Positions 1 to 4,712 of a stretch of 6,643 nt of DNA are shown here, piece by piece. The stretch is from the NCBI GenBank assembly GCA_030619585.1, contig JAUXBD010000084.1, forward strand, positions 1 to 6,643. The letters are read 5' to 3'. The notes beneath the pieces are model-generated. The model did not search any database. It was not told the origin of the DNA and worked only from the letters and a program-made list of their open reading frames with translations. This stretch comes from Desulfobacteraceae bacterium (GTDB taxonomy: Bacteria > Desulfobacterota > Desulfobacteria > Desulfobacterales > SURF-7). Positions within the stretch are counted from its first letter, which is position 1. Each line of letters begins with the position of its first letter. The position numbers and the translations under genes are program-made.

Positions 1-63
1 AACAATCGCAATATAACCTAAAACAATAGCCAAACCCACACATGAATAACGCAATAATTTCAT
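1..63 (-). CDS. 5' end of an exported or membrane-anchored protein, truncated by the window edge
   Basis: An ATG at 63-61 opens a frame of exactly 21 codons that reaches the window edge without a stop. It is preceded by a strong Shine-Dalgarno AAGGAGG (complement of 69-75) five bases upstream. The visible peptide, MKLLRYSCVGLAIVLGYIAIV, has a short basic start followed by a continuous hydrophobic stretch, as in a signal peptide or N-terminal membrane anchor. Only this part is visible, so the function cannot be named. The gene sits 58 bases downstream of a clear c-di-GMP-I riboswitch on the same strand. I infer that its expression depends on c-di-GMP, as for many exported, surface or motility/biofilm proteins with this leader. 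Start confidence is good because of the ribosome site; identity is unknown. Confidence 0.75.
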   Translation of the reverse strand, partial: MKLLRYSCVGLAIVLGYIAIV

Positions 64-120
64 AACCGCCTCCTTAGTTTTAAAAATCAAAGTTTATTTT
101 AATATAAATAACCATTTCTT

Positions 121-197
121 TTAGCAGGCAACCCGGCTGCCTTAATAAGACCCGTGGTTTTCCGTCCCTGGATTTCTTCGGGTTTGGCTTTATCTTG
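121..197 (-). promoter_or_regulatory. Cyclic di-GMP-I (GEMM-I) riboswitch, copy A
   Basis: Read on the - strand, this stretch follows the GEMM-I consensus in order. The first joining strand is GCCAAACC. The P2 arm is closed by a GAAA-type loop (CGAAGAAATC). The core strand is GGGACGGAAAACC. P3 begins ACGGGTCT, and the 3' strand is GCAGCCGGGTTGCC. Aligned by eye to the Vibrio cholerae Vc2 aptamer, the ligand-contact positions G20, A47 and C92 are all present. Positions 21 and 46 are C and G instead of G and C, a paired swap that keeps the contact. G at position 20 is the c-di-GMP form; A there marks the cGAMP-sensing variants. The base of P3 forms as AACC with GGTT. It lies between a sigma54-like promoter and the ribosome site of the gene at 63. 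No obvious terminator hairpin lies between aptamer and start codon, so control may act on translation; this is an inference. Confidence 0.9.
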
Positions 198-214
198 AAT
201 AAATTATAAACGTC

Positions 215-240
215 TTTCGAAATTGATGAAGCTAATCGAA
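215..240 (-). other. Conserved stem-loop at the predicted 5' end of leader A
   Basis: On the - strand TTCGA (240-236) is followed 15 bases later by TCGAA (220-216). The stem starts within a base or two of the +1 expected from the -12 box at 253-254. Copy B has the same element with a longer 7-bp stem (TTTCGAT/ATCGAAA, 943-917) and an almost identical loop. A stem-loop right at a transcript's 5' end can slow decay, and that role is only inferred here. An alternative is a protein-binding inverted repeat. Confidence 0.45.
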
Positions 241-251
241 GTAATTAATAG

Positions 252-267
252 TGCAAAAATCACACCA
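252..267 (-). promoter_or_regulatory. Candidate sigma54 (-24/-12) promoter, copy A
   Basis: The - strand reads TGGTGTGATTTTTGCA. GG and GC are separated by exactly 10 bases, the fixed spacing of sigma54 promoters (consensus TGGCACG-N4-TTGCA). The -24 GG lies at 266-265 and the -12 GC at 254-253, so transcription would start near 241 and give a leader of about 178 bases that contains riboswitch A. The same 16-mer occurs in copy B with a single change. Conservation of both boxes and spacing within an otherwise 83% repeat supports it, although the match could be inherited passively with the duplication. Confidence 0.6.
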
Positions 268-542
268 CGCGGGCTATATTAAGTGGATGCTGTAATATCA
301 AGGCTTTATGGATTTGAAAGAAATAGAGAATTGTTGATTTTATGTACTTAAGGTTATATTTTCTGTGTAATTTACTTCACATTGTGCAGAACATTTCATA
401 GGACAATATTATAAAAGTCACTACAAAAATGTGTGGTTTTCTTTCGGGCAGATTTGTTATGTGAACATGTTATGTCAGAGTTAACGTTTGAATAACGCAC
501 AAGATAGAGTATGCTGGCCACAATGATTCGTAGAAAAGTGCA

Positions 543-722
543 TTAATTAGTATAGGTTTTTGGTTGTTTTAAAATACGTATGTTGCGCAAGAAACTTTCA
601 TAACAGAGCACTCTTTGCCTTCGATCTATGCCGGACCTTCTTTCAGGATAATAATCTGAATAGGAGAATCGACGTCTGTCAATTCCTAAACGGTTTTCTG
701 CATTATCTTTTTTTATATTCAT
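543..722 (-). CDS. Small 59-residue protein with repeated G-x-DRR motifs
   Basis: An ATG at 722-720 opens a 59-codon frame ending in TAA (545-543). A purine-rich GGAGAGGG tract lies upstream as ribosome site. The protein is polar and strongly basic. It carries two copies of a GIDRR motif (residues 13-17 and 31-35) and a PERRSGIDRR segment at residues 26-35, with an aromatic patch (FSYSDYY, 19-25) between them. There is no signal peptide or membrane segment. From memory, short proteins or tails with G-x-DRR...PERRxGxDRR are common in Desulfobacterota and relatives and are uncharacterised; I cannot name a function. The C-terminal part (residues 36-59) is also basic and resembles nothing I recognise. 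It lies downstream of the divergent riboswitch B and its promoter, so c-di-GMP control of this gene is a reasonable inference. No clear terminator follows its stop. Confidence 0.75.
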   Translation of the reverse strand: MNIKKDNAENRLGIDRRRFSYSDYYPERRSGIDRRQRVLCYESFLRNIRILKQPKTYTN

Positions 723-745
723 AAACCATCCCTCTCCGTTTTTTT

Positions 746-778
746 AAACAAAAAGAGGGCTCATCTCTTAAACCTCTT
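746..778 (-). terminator. Candidate intrinsic terminator in the leader of the small DRR protein
   Basis: On the - strand AAGAGG (778-773) can pair with CCTCTT (758-753) around a 14-base loop, followed by TTTGTTT (752-746). The stem is only 6 bp and the T tract is interrupted, so it is weak alone. Its position, between an aptamer-like element and the start codon at 722, is where a riboswitch terminator would sit. Its loop contains TTAAGAGA (771-764), which pairs perfectly with a segment of the upstream aptamer. It may act as the off-state hairpin of riboswitch B. Confidence 0.4.
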
Positions 779-818
779 CCTGAAACCTGCCGAACTGAGA
801 AGGCCTGTACTTAAGAGA
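764..818 (-). promoter_or_regulatory. Candidate antiterminator pairing of riboswitch B
   Basis: TCTCTTAA (- strand 818-811) and TTAAGAGA (771-764) are perfect complements over 8 bp, extendable by two G-T pairs on the inner side. The upstream strand overlaps the 3' strand of the proposed P1 stem of riboswitch B (821-813). The downstream strand lies in the loop of the proposed terminator. This arrangement allows two mutually exclusive folds: P1 plus terminator, or antiterminator. This is an inference from base pairing by eye only. Confidence 0.4.
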
Positions 819-897
819 AGCATTGTTGCTATCTCGTGTATCTTTACAAAACCCATGGCTTTCCGTCCTTTGATTTCTCAAGGTTTAGCTTTGTCTT
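813..897 (-). promoter_or_regulatory. Divergent cyclic di-GMP-I (GEMM-I)-like riboswitch, copy B
   Basis: The 5' half is a convincing GEMM-I. It has GCTAAACC, then a clean P2 hairpin (CCTTGA, loop GAAA, TCAAAGG with one bulged base, 883-867), then GGACGGAAAGCC and ATGGGT. G20, A47 and the C21/G46 swap are as in copy A. The 3' half departs from the family. ATAGC is followed by AACAATGC where GGGTTGCC is expected, so the P3 base pairs made by copy A (AACC with GGTT) are missing, although a C at the C92 place can be aligned. A P1 stem is still possible (AAGA and AAGC with GCTT and TCTT, outer strand 821-813). The element may be a functional variant with a rebuilt expression platform, or a relic whose 3' half was lost when the module was copied. 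Confidence 0.55.
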
Positions 898-916
898 GAA
901 TAAATTATTGAACGTC

Positions 917-943
917 TTTCGATATTGATGAAGCTAATCGAAA
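917..943 (-). other. Conserved stem-loop at the predicted 5' end of leader B
   Basis: TTTCGAT (- strand 943-937) and ATCGAAA (923-917) form a perfect 7-bp stem with a 13-base loop, starting at the +1 predicted from the -12 GC at 956-955. The loop sequence TAGCTTCATCAAT is the same in copy A, where the stem is shorter. The role is unknown; 5'-end stabilisation is the simplest proposal. Confidence 0.45.
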
Positions 944-953
944 TAACTAATTA

Positions 954-969
954 TGCAAAAATTACACCA
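954..969 (-). promoter_or_regulatory. Candidate sigma54 (-24/-12) promoter, copy B
   Basis: The - strand reads TGGTGTAATTTTTGCA. GG (968-967) and GC (956-955) are again exactly 10 bases apart. Transcription would begin near 943, giving a leader of about 220 bases that contains the divergent riboswitch before the DRR protein. It differs from promoter A at one base. Sigma54 promoters need an enhancer-binding activator; no activator gene or proven site is in the window. Confidence 0.6.
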
Positions 970-1158
970 AGCAAGCCGGATTAAGCGGATGCGGTAATAC
1001 CAAGGCTTTATAGATTTGACAGGAACAGAGGTTTGTTTATTTTATGTACTTACTGTTATATTTTTTATGTAATTTGTTTCACATTTTTATAGTCAGAGTT
1101 AGGAGTCACCATCTTTGGCGGCATTATCGTGATCTGTATCCCATTTCCCACCCGGCTC

Positions 1159-1190
1159 TTGACTGTGAAATGTCAGTATGACACTAATAT
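1159..1190 (+). promoter_or_regulatory. Possible liv operon control region with a 13-bp palindrome
   Basis: TGTCA-GTA-TGACA at 1171-1183 is a perfect inverted repeat with a 3-base centre. It lies between a TTGACT box (1159-1164) and a TAATAT box (1185-1190). The boxes resemble sigma70 -35 and -10 elements, but their 20-base spacing is too long for a normal promoter, so the promoter call is weak. The palindrome is about 80 bases upstream of livK and is a plausible operator for a dimeric regulator. Which regulator cannot be told from the sequence. The spacer 1086-1262 also separates this + strand operon from the divergent - strand module. Confidence 0.3.
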
Positions 1191-1262
1191 CTTTTAAATC
1201 TTTGATAAACGGCATAAAAATTCAAAGAAGGTTGCAAACATTATCTGATAAGGAGGCAGCAT

Positions 1263-2426
1263 ATGAAAAGATTGCATCTACCTGTTATAGCTTTCTTAAG
1301 TGTCTTTTTCATGTCAGTTCTTTGCTTTGGACAAACAATAAAAATCGGCTTTAACATCCCTTTGACCGGGGATATCCCAAAGGTTGGTGAAGAATCAAAG
1401 TTTGCAGCCGAGATGTTAAAAGAGGAGATTAATGCAAATGGCGGGCTCCTTGTTGAAGGCAAGAGATACAAACTTCAGTTCATTTATGAAGATAATGAAT
1501 CCAAGGCTGAATCGGCAGTGACCGCTGCTTTAAAGCTGATTGAAAGAGACAAGGTCCTGGCAATTGTGGGGCCGAACTCCAGCAAACAGGCCGTGCCCGG
1601 CGGCCAGGTTTGTGATGACAATCGCACCCCGATGATTTCGCCATGGTCCACCAATCCTGACACAACAAAAGACCGCCCATGGGTATTTCGGGCGGCATTT
1701 CTTGATCCTTTCCAGGGGCCGGTTGCAGTTGACTTTGCCTCAAAAGAGTTCAATGCAAAAAAAGCAGCCGTTCTTTTTGCCCTGGCCAATGACTATAGTA
1801 AAGGGCTTGCAGAGATTTTCAGGGATGATTTTGAAAAGAAAAACGGCGCCGACTCTATTGTTTCCTATGAAAGCTACGGAGATAAGGACCAGGATTTCAG
1901 CGCACAGCTTACAAAAATAATTGCCGCAAAGCCTGACTTTATTTTTCTTCCAAACAATTACAATGAGGTGGCATTAATTGTAAAGCAGGCCCATGACCTT
2001 GGATGGAAGGGCCCGTTCATGGGATCTGACGCCTGGGGAAACTCCGAGCTGATGACACTTTGCGGAGATGACTGCAAGGGCCTATTCTTTTCAACCCACT
2101 ATGCTGCTGCAGGCGCTACCGGCGCAACAAAAGAATTCATAGACAGGTACAAGGCAAAATACGGCTACCAGCCGGCAGACGTTGCCGCCCTTACCTGGGA
2201 TGCTGCAAGGATAGTTCTGCAAGGGATTCAGGCATCAGGCAAGGTTACCGGGAAACTGAAAAAAGTAAGAGAAAGCCTGCGCGATGCAATTGCAGGCATA
2301 TCTGAATTTAACGGTATCACCGGGAAAATGAGGTTTGATGACCAGGGAGACCCAATAAAGTGCGCGGTGGTGGTAAAAATAAGCGATCAGGGTGAATTTG
2401 TTTTCACCGAATCTGTTTGTCCATAG
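1263..2426 (+). CDS. livK: Branched-chain amino acid ABC transporter, periplasmic substrate-binding protein
   Basis: This 387-residue protein captures the substrate in the periplasm and delivers it to the LivHM permease. It has a Sec signal peptide: basic MKR, a hydrophobic core to about residue 20, and likely cleavage after CFG (21-23). The cysteine at 21 does not fit a lipobox, since L precedes it. The mature part is a type I periplasmic binding fold (Peripla_BP_6/LivJ-like). Its typical landmarks are IGFNIPLTGD near 28-37, INANGG 56-61, YEDN 75-78 and IVGPNSS 101-107. Aligned by eye to E. coli LivJ, the pocket positions are S106/S107, S129/T130, Y233 and D256, where LivJ has Glu. Cysteines 267 and 271 form a CxxxC that could be a disulfide. 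AAGGAGG (1250-1256) lies six bases before the ATG, which fixes the start. livH follows after a 270-base gap with a terminator-like hairpin. The substrate may be Leu/Ile/Val or another amino acid or amide; the family is broad. Confidence 0.93.
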   Translation: MKRLHLPVIAFLSVFFMSVLCFGQTIKIGFNIPLTGDIPKVGEESKFAAEMLKEEINANGGLLVEGKRYKLQFIYEDNESKAESAVTAALKLIERDKVLAIVGPNSSKQAVPGGQVCDDNRTPMISPWSTNPDTTKDRPWVFRAAFLDPFQGPVAVDFASKEFNAKKAAVLFALANDYSKGLAEIFRDDFEKKNGADSIVSYESYGDKDQDFSAQLTKIIAAKPDFIFLPNNYNEVALIVKQAHDLGWKGPFMGSDAWGNSELMTLCGDDCKGLFFSTHYAAAGATGATKEFIDRYKAKYGYQPADVAALTWDAARIVLQGIQASGKVTGKLKKVRESLRDAIAGISEFNGITGKMRFDDQGDPIKCAVVVKISDQGEFVFTESVCP

Positions 2427-2449
2427 AAAGAGCCTGAAATAGTCAAGGT

Positions 2450-2473
2450 AGCGCGCTTTCGCGCGAGCTTTTT
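2450..2473 (+). terminator. Terminator or attenuator between livK and livH
   Basis: A GC-rich hairpin 24 bases after the livK stop. AGC and GCGC (2450-2456 region) pair across a TTTC loop with GCGC (2461-2464) and, past a GA bulge, GCT, followed directly by TTTTT (2469-2473). It would end or reduce transcription after livK. That would give more binding protein than permease, as is usual for this transporter class. Read-through would be needed for livH-F unless they have their own promoter. Confidence 0.7.
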
Positions 2474-2483
2474 AATATTTTTT

Positions 2484-2631
2484 GACAGGATGTACAGGAT
2501 TGACAGGATATTTTTTAAGACTTTGTCTATGTAGCTCTTACTTCTAAGAGGCAAAGTCTCCGAAAATGAATGTCACAAACATTAGCTTGAAACCATAAGC
2601 AATTAATCCTGTATATCCTGTACATCCTGTC
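2484..2631. repeat. 148-bp inverted-repeat (MITE-like) element with iterated ACAGGAT ends
   Basis: The left arm (2484-2509) holds three ACAGGAT units at a 9-base period. The right arm (2606-2631) holds the exact reverse arrangement, ATCCTGT three times at the same period. The arms match at 24 of 26 positions as terminal inverted repeats. Between them sits a further perfect hairpin (2518-2559). There is no coding capacity. I recall similar iterated ACAGGAT/ATCCTGT intergenic repeats in other proteobacterial genomes, but this cannot be verified here. No clear target-site duplication is visible because the flanks are AT-rich. The element separates livK from livHMGF, and its large potential hairpin may affect transcription or RNA stability of the operon. 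Confidence 0.8.
2518..2559. repeat. Internal two-tier hairpin of the MITE-like element
   Basis: AGACTTTG (2518-2525) pairs perfectly with CAAAGTCT (2552-2559). Inside it CTCTTA (2535-2540) pairs with TAAGAG (2545-2550) around a CTTC loop. The two stems are separated by nine unpaired bases on the left and one on the right. The structure lies off-centre within the 2484-2631 element. A similar fold forms on either strand. Confidence 0.65.
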
Positions 2632-2680
2632 TAAAATAAATATAATTGATCAATATCATTATTAATAAAATGGGATTTCC

Positions 2681-2686
2681 TATACT
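2681..2686 (+). promoter_or_regulatory. Possible -10 box just before livH
   Basis: TATACT is one base from the TATAAT consensus and lies 10 bases before the livH ATG at 2697. If used, transcription would begin within a few bases of the start codon and the message would be almost leaderless, which fits the absence of a Shine-Dalgarno there. No good -35 box is found at 17 bases upstream, so this is tentative. The alternative is simple read-through from livK. Confidence 0.25.
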
Positions 2687-2696
2687 ATTAAATTAA

Positions 2697-3626
2697 ATGA
2701 CGGCAAGTATTATTCAAAATATTTTTAATGCCCTGCAGTGGGGCAGCTTTTACTCCCTTATCGCCCTTGGTTATACACTGGTATACGGGGTTCTGCTTCT
2801 TATTAACTTTGCCCATGGTGATATCTTTATGGTGGGTGCGTATATATCCTTTTTTGTCGCCACCTTCCTTTTGGGTGGTTATGCATTCGGCCCTCCTTTT
2901 GGCCTCCCCGGCTGGATGGTCTTGGGGTTAACAATACCTTTAACAATGATCCTCACCTCGGTGGTGGGGGTTACCCTGGAAAGAGTTGCATACAGGCCAT
3001 TGAGGCGAAAGGGTGCAAACAGGCTTTACGTTGTCATCACAGCCCTCATGTGCGGTATTATACTGGAAAACGGCAATCTTGCTATACTGGGCGCAAGCAG
3101 GAAAAGCTACCCGGAGCTTGTGGACAAGGTCGTTTACACCTTTGGCTCCATCACCGTAACCAACCTGAAGATTGGAGTTATCCTCTCTTCCATACTTGTG
3201 TTTGCAATACTCCAGTTCATAATCACAAAGACAAAGATAGGAATGGCCATGCGGGCCATCTCATATGACAAATTTGCCGTTCCCCTGATGGGTATTCCGA
3301 TTGATACGATTATCGTATTCACATTTGTGCTTGGCTCCTCTCTTGCCGGCTTTGCGGGAATACTTTTTGCACTCTCCTACCCTGTTCTTGATCCGTTTAT
3401 GGGAGCGCTCATTGGATGGAAAGCCTTTATTGCAGCGGTTGTGGGCGGCATAGGTGATATTAGGGGGGCTTTTCTCGGAGGATTCCTGCTTGGTTTTGTG
3501 GAGATCGGGGTAGTTGCGTTTTTCCCCTCCACCTATAGGGACCTTATAGCCTTTACAATTCTTCTTATCATCCTTTGTATAAAGCCCACAGGTTTATTCG
3601 GAGTGGCTAAGACAACAAAAGTTTAG
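2697..3626 (+). CDS. livH: Branched-chain amino acid ABC transporter permease LivH
   Basis: This 309-residue inner-membrane protein is one of two permease subunits forming the substrate channel with LivM. It has the hydrophobic pattern and length of the family (about 290-310). Landmarks are NALQWGSFYSLIALGYTLVYG (11-31), INFAHGDIFMVGAY (36-49), LERVAYRPLR (94-103), the cytoplasmic coupling loop GMAMRAISYDKFAVPLMGI (182-200), LGSSLAGFAGILFA (212-225) and GWKAFIAAVVGGIGDIRGA (240-258). The coupling loop is expected to dock onto LivG/LivF. The start gives the usual N terminus, but no Shine-Dalgarno precedes it; only AT-rich DNA lies upstream. It overlaps nothing and is followed 7 bases later by livM. 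A urea- or amide-type homologue cannot be excluded from the permease alone, but the operon order is that of the Liv type. Confidence 0.93.
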   Translation: MTASIIQNIFNALQWGSFYSLIALGYTLVYGVLLLINFAHGDIFMVGAYISFFVATFLLGGYAFGPPFGLPGWMVLGLTIPLTMILTSVVGVTLERVAYRPLRRKGANRLYVVITALMCGIILENGNLAILGASRKSYPELVDKVVYTFGSITVTNLKIGVILSSILVFAILQFIITKTKIGMAMRAISYDKFAVPLMGIPIDTIIVFTFVLGSSLAGFAGILFALSYPVLDPFMGALIGWKAFIAAVVGGIGDIRGAFLGGFLLGFVEIGVVAFFPSTYRDLIAFTILLIILCIKPTGLFGVAKTTKV

Positions 3627-3633
3627 GTTGAAA

Positions 3634-4710
3634 ATGAAAAAAAATTCCGTGCCGATTCTTCTGACCGCCCTTCTGGCTCTTCTTACCGGTCTTGCATATT
3701 TTGAAATAATCGACCTGTACATACAGTCAGTAATAATGTTTATCGGGATCAACATAATCCTTGCTTCAAGTTTAAACATCGTCAACGGATATATGGGGGA
3801 GTTCTCATGCGGTCATGCGGCATTTATGGCTGTGGGAGCTTACACGGCATCCATCATCAACGTGGCGCTTTTCACTAATGACAAGGTGTTCGGCCCAGCT
3901 GTTTTATCTTCCGAGCTTGCCCTTTACTGTTTCCCGTTTGTTCTTATTATCAGCGGACTGGTAGCTGCTGTTGCCGGTCTTATGATAGCTATTCCCTCCT
4001 TTAAAACCAGGGGGGACTACCTTGCAATCATCACCATTGCAGCGAATTTCATAGTGACAAGCACCATTATCAATATAAGTTCAATTGGCGGCGCCAGGGG
4101 ATTTATGGGCATGAAAAAAATTGTTTTTGCCATGGAGGATGTGGTGGACCTGCCATGGATGCTCGTGTGGGTTTGCCTTAGTACCTTTACCTGCATATGG
4201 ATAATAAGGCGGTTTGTATCATCAACATACGGCAAGGGGATCATTGCCATAAACAACGATGAGATAGCAGCAGAGATGATGGGTGTAAACACAAACAGGA
4301 TGAAGCTTGTGGCATTCATGCTTTCGTCGGGACTTGCAGGAGTCGCCGGAGCACTGTTTGCGCATATTCTCGGATATATAAATCCGGGCTCTTTTGGCAT
4401 TCTCAAATCCACAGAGTGCCTTGTGATGGTCTACCTTGGGGGTATGGGGTCTCTTTCCGGGTCTGTTATAGCAGCCATTGTATTTACCCTGCTTATTGAA
4501 GGGCTTCGCTTTATTATCCCCGCCATAGACAGCGGGCTTCACATGATCGCCGTACTGCCCGATTCCTATCACTTAAGCCAGGTGTGGAAATGGGTTATTA
4601 TCCCCCTTGTCCTTGTTCTTTTAATGCAGTTCAAGCCTGAAGGGATCATGGGAAACAGAGAACTTTCAGATATTTTCCCAAGGTTGAAAAAGTTTTACAA
4701 ATTTAAATAA
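3634..4710 (+). CDS. livM: Branched-chain amino acid ABC transporter permease LivM
   Basis: This is the second permease subunit, 358 residues from the ATG at 3634. A TTG six bases earlier (3628) is in frame. I prefer the ATG because AGG (3625-3627) is then six bases upstream, a workable if weak ribosome site that overlaps the livH stop. Landmarks are NGYMGEFSCGHAAFMAVGAYT (51-71), PSFKTRGDYLAIITI (121-135), GGARGFMGM (152-160), the coupling loop GKGIIAINNDEIAAEMMGVN (200-219), LAGVAGALFAH (234-244), INPGSFGILKSTECLVMVYLGG (249-270) and FKPEGIMG (333-340). Several membrane segments are evident by hydrophobicity. Around 304-318 the HMIAVLPDSYHLSQV segment is a longer loop than I recall in most relatives. 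The protein ends in a basic tail (RLKKFYKFK), and livG begins two bases after its stop, which suggests coupled translation. Confidence 0.92.
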   Translation: MKKNSVPILLTALLALLTGLAYFEIIDLYIQSVIMFIGINIILASSLNIVNGYMGEFSCGHAAFMAVGAYTASIINVALFTNDKVFGPAVLSSELALYCFPFVLIISGLVAAVAGLMIAIPSFKTRGDYLAIITIAANFIVTSTIINISSIGGARGFMGMKKIVFAMEDVVDLPWMLVWVCLSTFTCIWIIRRFVSSTYGKGIIAINNDEIAAEMMGVNTNRMKLVAFMLSSGLAGVAGALFAHILGYINPGSFGILKSTECLVMVYLGGMGSLSGSVIAAIVFTLLIEGLRFIIPAIDSGLHMIAVLPDSYHLSQVWKWVIIPLVLVLLMQFKPEGIMGNRELSDIFPRLKKFYKFK

Positions 4711-4712
4711 AA

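Larger units (their letters stand above)
151..383. repeat. Regulatory module, direct repeat copy A
   Basis: This segment aligns over its whole length with 852-1085 in the same orientation. A hand alignment gives about 39 differences over roughly 235 positions, about 83% identity, with one single-base gap. Read on the - strand it contains upstream DNA, the -24/-12 promoter, the 5' leader hairpin and the first half of the GEMM-I aptamer. The similarity stops at 151, inside the P3 arm of the aptamer, so the 3' half of the aptamer (121-150) is not shared. No transposase or target duplication is visible at the ends. Confidence 0.9.
852..1085. repeat. Regulatory module, direct repeat copy B
   Basis: This is the second copy of the module at 151-383, in the same orientation and about 83% identical by hand alignment. 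It carries the same promoter, leader hairpin and 5' half of the aptamer. A further shared 10-mer, GTCAGAGTTA, occurs just beyond the end here (1092-1101) and about 90 bases beyond the end of copy A (474-483). This may mean the original homology was longer and has been interrupted by an insertion or deletion. Confidence 0.9.

Noticed and set aside
1082..1262. sigma54-type promoter for livK
   Set aside because: No GG-N10-GC pair with flanking consensus was found on the + strand in this spacer.
2484..2631. CRISPR array suggested by repeated ACAGGAT units
   Set aside because: The units are 7 bases at a 9-base period and are mirrored at the other end; there are no spacers of CRISPR length.
3628..3633. 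TTG start for livM two codons upstream
   Set aside because: The AGG ribosome-site match would be directly adjacent to the TTG with no spacing, whereas the ATG at 3634 has six bases.
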